Below are positions 50,960 through 64,000 of a DNA stretch of 64,000 nt, piece after piece. Origin of the DNA: Neocallimastix lanati (nom. inval.) (lineage: Eukaryota; Neocallimastigomycota; Neocallimastigomycetes; Neocallimastigales; Neocallimastigaceae); the NCBI GenBank assembly GCA_016946835.1, contig JACVTC010000019.1:877501-941500 (forward strand), given 5' to 3'. Made by a program: the position numbers and the translations under genes. The notes beneath the pieces are model-generated. The model had not been told where the DNA came from, made no database searches, and worked only from the letters and a program-made list of their open reading frames with translations. Each line of letters opens with the position of its first letter. Positions within the stretch are counted from its first letter, which is position 1.

Positions 50960-51466
50960 CTAGTACATTTCGCAATGTGGCGTATTTTTGTTTGTGGCTT
51001 GTTTTTTATAATTAATAAATAAATAATAAATATTTGTTTTTTTATATATAATTAAAAATAATTTTTTTATAATTCTTTTTTTAAGGAGTGGGGCATTTCG
51101 GCAGAATGCATTTCATCAAATTGATAATTATTAAATAAATAAATAAATAAATAAATAAAATTTAATATTATTATTATTGAATAAAAACAAGTTTATTAAT
51201 TTATTCATTTATTTATATCAATACTCCGCTTGGCGAAATGCAACCTGGCGAAATGCAATTTAGGGAGATGAAACTCCCTCTTTTTTAATAGAATATATTA
51301 TTAATTCTTTTGAAATAGCTAATTAATAATATTTAATTAAAAAATATATTATTATTTACATATTTATTTATGATTGTATAGAATATATTAAAAATGTATG
51401 GCTTTATTTTAAAACATTTATAAGGCACATTACGAAATGCACAATTGCGAAATGCACGATCCCTTA
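50960..51466. mobile_element. MULE-type MITE carrying a nested foldback element
   Basis: Outer ends contain TACATTTCGCAATGTGGCG on the left and the inverse CACATTACGAAATGCAC plus TTGCGAAATGCACGAT on the right. Flanks GCAAATGAAT (50950-50959) and GCAAATGCAT (51467-51476) form a 10-bp TSD with one mismatch. The element is interrupted by a second foldback element (51085-51280). Confidence 0.65.
51085..51280. mobile_element. short foldback MITE inserted in another MITE
   Basis: Left end GGAGTGGGGCATTTCGGC and right-end reverse complement GAGGGAGTTTCATCTCCC are followed by the family units (TTGCATTTCGCCAGG on the complementary strand). It is flanked by TTTTTTAA (51077-51084 and 51281-51288). The centre is similar to that of the 30416-30808 element (AAATAAATAAAT... 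GAATAAAAACAA... TTATATCAATACTC). Confidence 0.7.
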
Positions 51467-51602
51467 GCAAATGCATAAATGTCAGAAAGATTAAAATTTA
51501 GTAGAACATATCTACATGGATACATGAAATCATGTACCTATATGTTAGTAATTCCTTCTTAAATATACTGTACTAGCGTAACCCTCTCAATTATTCAGTA
51601 TC

Positions 51603-52229
51603 TGTGAAATAATAAATACATTTAATATTAAAAAAAATAAATAAATAATATGTAGTACAAATATCAATGTAAAATGTATTTATTTAGTAATTATTAATAT
51701 TTTATTTTAAACCGAAAAAAAAAAAAAAAAAAAAAATTTTCTTTTCTTGACTTATTGATTTTTGAAGTCTTATAAAAATTTACATTGCTTAATGTAGATA
51801 TATTATTTTAATATTTATTAATAATAAAGCAGATGGTCTGACAAAATTTTTAAATAAATATAAAATGCAAAATTTTAGAAATAGTTTATTATACAAATAT
51901 AAATAAAAATTAATAATTAGGGGGAATGTGAAATAATAAATACATTTAATATTGAAAAAAATAAATAAATAATATGTAGTACAAATATCAATGTAATTAT
52001 TAATATTTTATTTTAAACCGAAAAAAAAAAAAAAAAAAAAAAAATTTTTCTTTTCTTGACTTATTGATTTTTGAAGTCTTATAAAAATTTACATTGTTTA
52101 ATGTAGATATATTATTTTAATATTTATTAATAAAATTATTATTTCATAAACCCAATTGTTTAATTGAGTTTTGTACGTTCGAGTGTTTGTTTTCTTTATT
52201 TTTATATATTAATAAATTAAATTTTAACA
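51603..52229 (+). mobile_element. internally deleted Ty1/copia-type LTR retrotransposon
   Basis: Flanked by the perfect 5-bp TSD GTATC (51598-51602 and 52230-52234). The 3' LTR spans 51927-52229 (303 bp, TG...CA). The 5' LTR copy spans 51603 to about 51825, lacking its last ~80 bp. Between them remains the end of the pol frame (51829-51906: ADGLTKFLNKYKMQNFRNSL then a stop), the usual copia RNase H tail, and the polypurine tract AGGGGGAA before the 3' LTR. The two LTRs are nearly identical apart from an 18-bp indel and A-run length, so insertion and deletion are fairly recent. Confidence 0.9.
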
Positions 52230-52267
52230 GTATCTATTCTAATAATAATATATATGTAAGTGAGACA

Positions 52268-52415
52268 TATTTTTATCTGTAACCCTAATCATCATATTTT
52301 GTAAAATCCTCTTGTGAGGAAATCCTGGAAAATGGTCATAGGGCTGGAACGAACCAGGTGCCTTATTTACGCTAGCCCACGTACTAACAACTAGGATGGA
52401 ACCTGGTTTGTATAT
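52268..52415. other. short GC-elevated segment
   Basis: About 150 bases of balanced sequence (for example ggaacgaaccaggtgcctta near 52347) just after the copia remnant. It contains an internal near-palindrome cctcttgtgaggaaatcc. No open frame or known RNA is recognised. Confidence 0.4.
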
Positions 52416-53214
52416 TAATATAAAATCAATGTTAATAACTATATATTAAATTATATAGCTAATAACATTAATTTTAATATCTTTAAAACTAAAAAATAAG
52501 TAAATCAATATTTATATTTATATTTATATTAAAGTTATTGTAAGATCTTTATAATTTTTTTTTATTAGACATATAAGAACATTTGAAAATAATAATATGT
52601 CTAGTATTATGACAATAATTTGAAAATATAAATTAACCTATTCATCTTGTTTTAGTTCATACTAAATTTTAATTAAAATATTTTTAAAGTTAAAATATTA
52701 ATAGCAATATATGATTAAAAAATCTAAACAATTGTAAATATTGTAAATACTATTTTAATAATAATATATTATCATATAATATAAAAAAAATAGATATTAA
52801 TTAATTGATTATAGTAAAAGTATAAATTTATATATACCAACAATTATTGAAAAACTTGATAAGAATTATAGAATTATAAACTATTTATTTGGGAAAATTA
52901 ATTGTTTTTTCAATAATATTAAAGAAATTAATCATATAAATTATTTTTAATAAGGAAACTTAAACAAAAATACATTAAATAATAATAAAAAATAATATAT
53001 TGGAAACTACATAGTAATATAAAAAAAAATAAAAAAATAAAATAACGAATTTTTTAAATTTTTAGAAAATTCCTATAATATCAAATCATCTAATTTAAAT
53101 TGAATTTCATATTTAATAATAATCAAACTTTTTTCTTTTTAAATATGCAGAAAATTATGTTGTTACACACAAAAACATATTAGGTGAAAATAACATAAAT
53201 AATTATGAAAACAA
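52416..53214. other. AT-rich spacer
   Basis: Only AT-rich sequence with no recognisable gene or repeat structure. Confidence 0.6.
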
Positions 53215-53585
53215 TGCCTTTCCAGTATTTGGGGACCGACATACATAAGGTTTCTGGATCGACCCTGTGTATGATTTCTTAATTTGTACAGGATCCTATC
53301 TGCATTTTCCCTAAAAATGAATTTGGAAGTTTGTTCGCCATAAAAAGTATGATATGCATTTTTTCTTTTACTCTACTTAGGTTTGAGTTAAAATTCTGCG
53401 TACTTATGATGAGCAAAGAATATTTTAATATAGTTCACTGAGGGGAACGTAACTATTTCGTCAATCTTTATGAAAAGCATAGAAGTCGCCTGATATAATT
53501 CAAACTACATTTCCATTCATGTATTTGTTATAGTGATATGCGGGACTTTCATGTGCAATAATTTATAAGCGGTGGGTTTTTTAAA
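53215..53585. other. 370-bp GC-elevated island, possible non-coding RNA or relic
   Basis: Balanced composition with several self-complementary pieces, such as ggggaccgacata...tggatcgaccctg near 53230-53272 and ttcactgaggggaacgt near 53430. All six frames are interrupted, so it is not a simple coding exon. It does not match U1, U2, U4, U5, U6 or SRP core motifs as I know them. Confidence 0.4.

Positions 53586-64000
<10,415 letters not shown>

Overview
The window comes from a very AT-rich eukaryotic nuclear genome: 80-90% A+T between genes, dense homopolymer runs and microsatellites, and many short GT-AG introns. Gene content points to a zoosporic (flagellated) fungus, most likely an anaerobic gut fungus (Neocallimastigomycota). 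A Chs7-type chitin synthase export chaperone indicates a chitin-walled fungus, and an axonemal DNAH10-type dynein heavy chain indicates a motile flagellum. Dictyostelids have similar base composition but would not be expected to carry either gene. The assignment to this group is inference; the genes themselves are read from sequence.

Layout. Positions 1-3154 (-): protein kinase, cut by the left edge. Positions 3155-13077: non-coding, with a GC-elevated island near 9.8-10.5 kb and copy 1 of a dispersed repeat at 11.5 kb. Positions 13078-14609 (-): CHS7. Positions 14610-21386: non-coding, with a MITE-like element and copy 2 of the dispersed repeat in inverted orientation. Positions 21387-22371 (-): ribosomal protein eL20. 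Positions 25036-29085 (+): TACC-domain coiled-coil protein. Positions 29.3-34.3 kb: transposon-rich block holding a Mutator-like element (MULE) with terminal inverted repeats (TIRs), a near 9-bp target-site duplication (TSD) and a broken transposase, plus foldback MITEs of related end sequence. Positions 35140-36470 (+): single-pass membrane protein with a Cys-rich ectodomain and an SH3 tail. Positions 36801-37853 (+): dynactin p24. Positions 38267-44777 (-): large Asn-rich RasGAP-fold protein that lacks both catalytic arginines. Positions 45631-48681 (-): SIRT1-type sirtuin. Positions 48.7-55.6 kb: non-coding, with nested foldback MITEs and a 627-bp internally deleted Ty1/copia element with perfect TSDs. 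Positions 55608-64000 (+): DNAH10-type dynein heavy chain N-terminal half, cut by the right edge.

The genes do not form an operon-like pathway. Three of them (TACC protein, dynactin p24, axonemal dynein) serve microtubules and motors, and the rest are typical housekeeping or signalling genes. Every multi-exon gene was reconstructed by hand from splice sites, and the exon lengths keep the reading frame throughout. Notable gene-structure features are predicted microexons of 10, 14 and 19 nt, an eL20 first coding exon that is only the ATG, and introns made almost wholly of (AAT)n, (TTTA)n or (TTTTA)n arrays.
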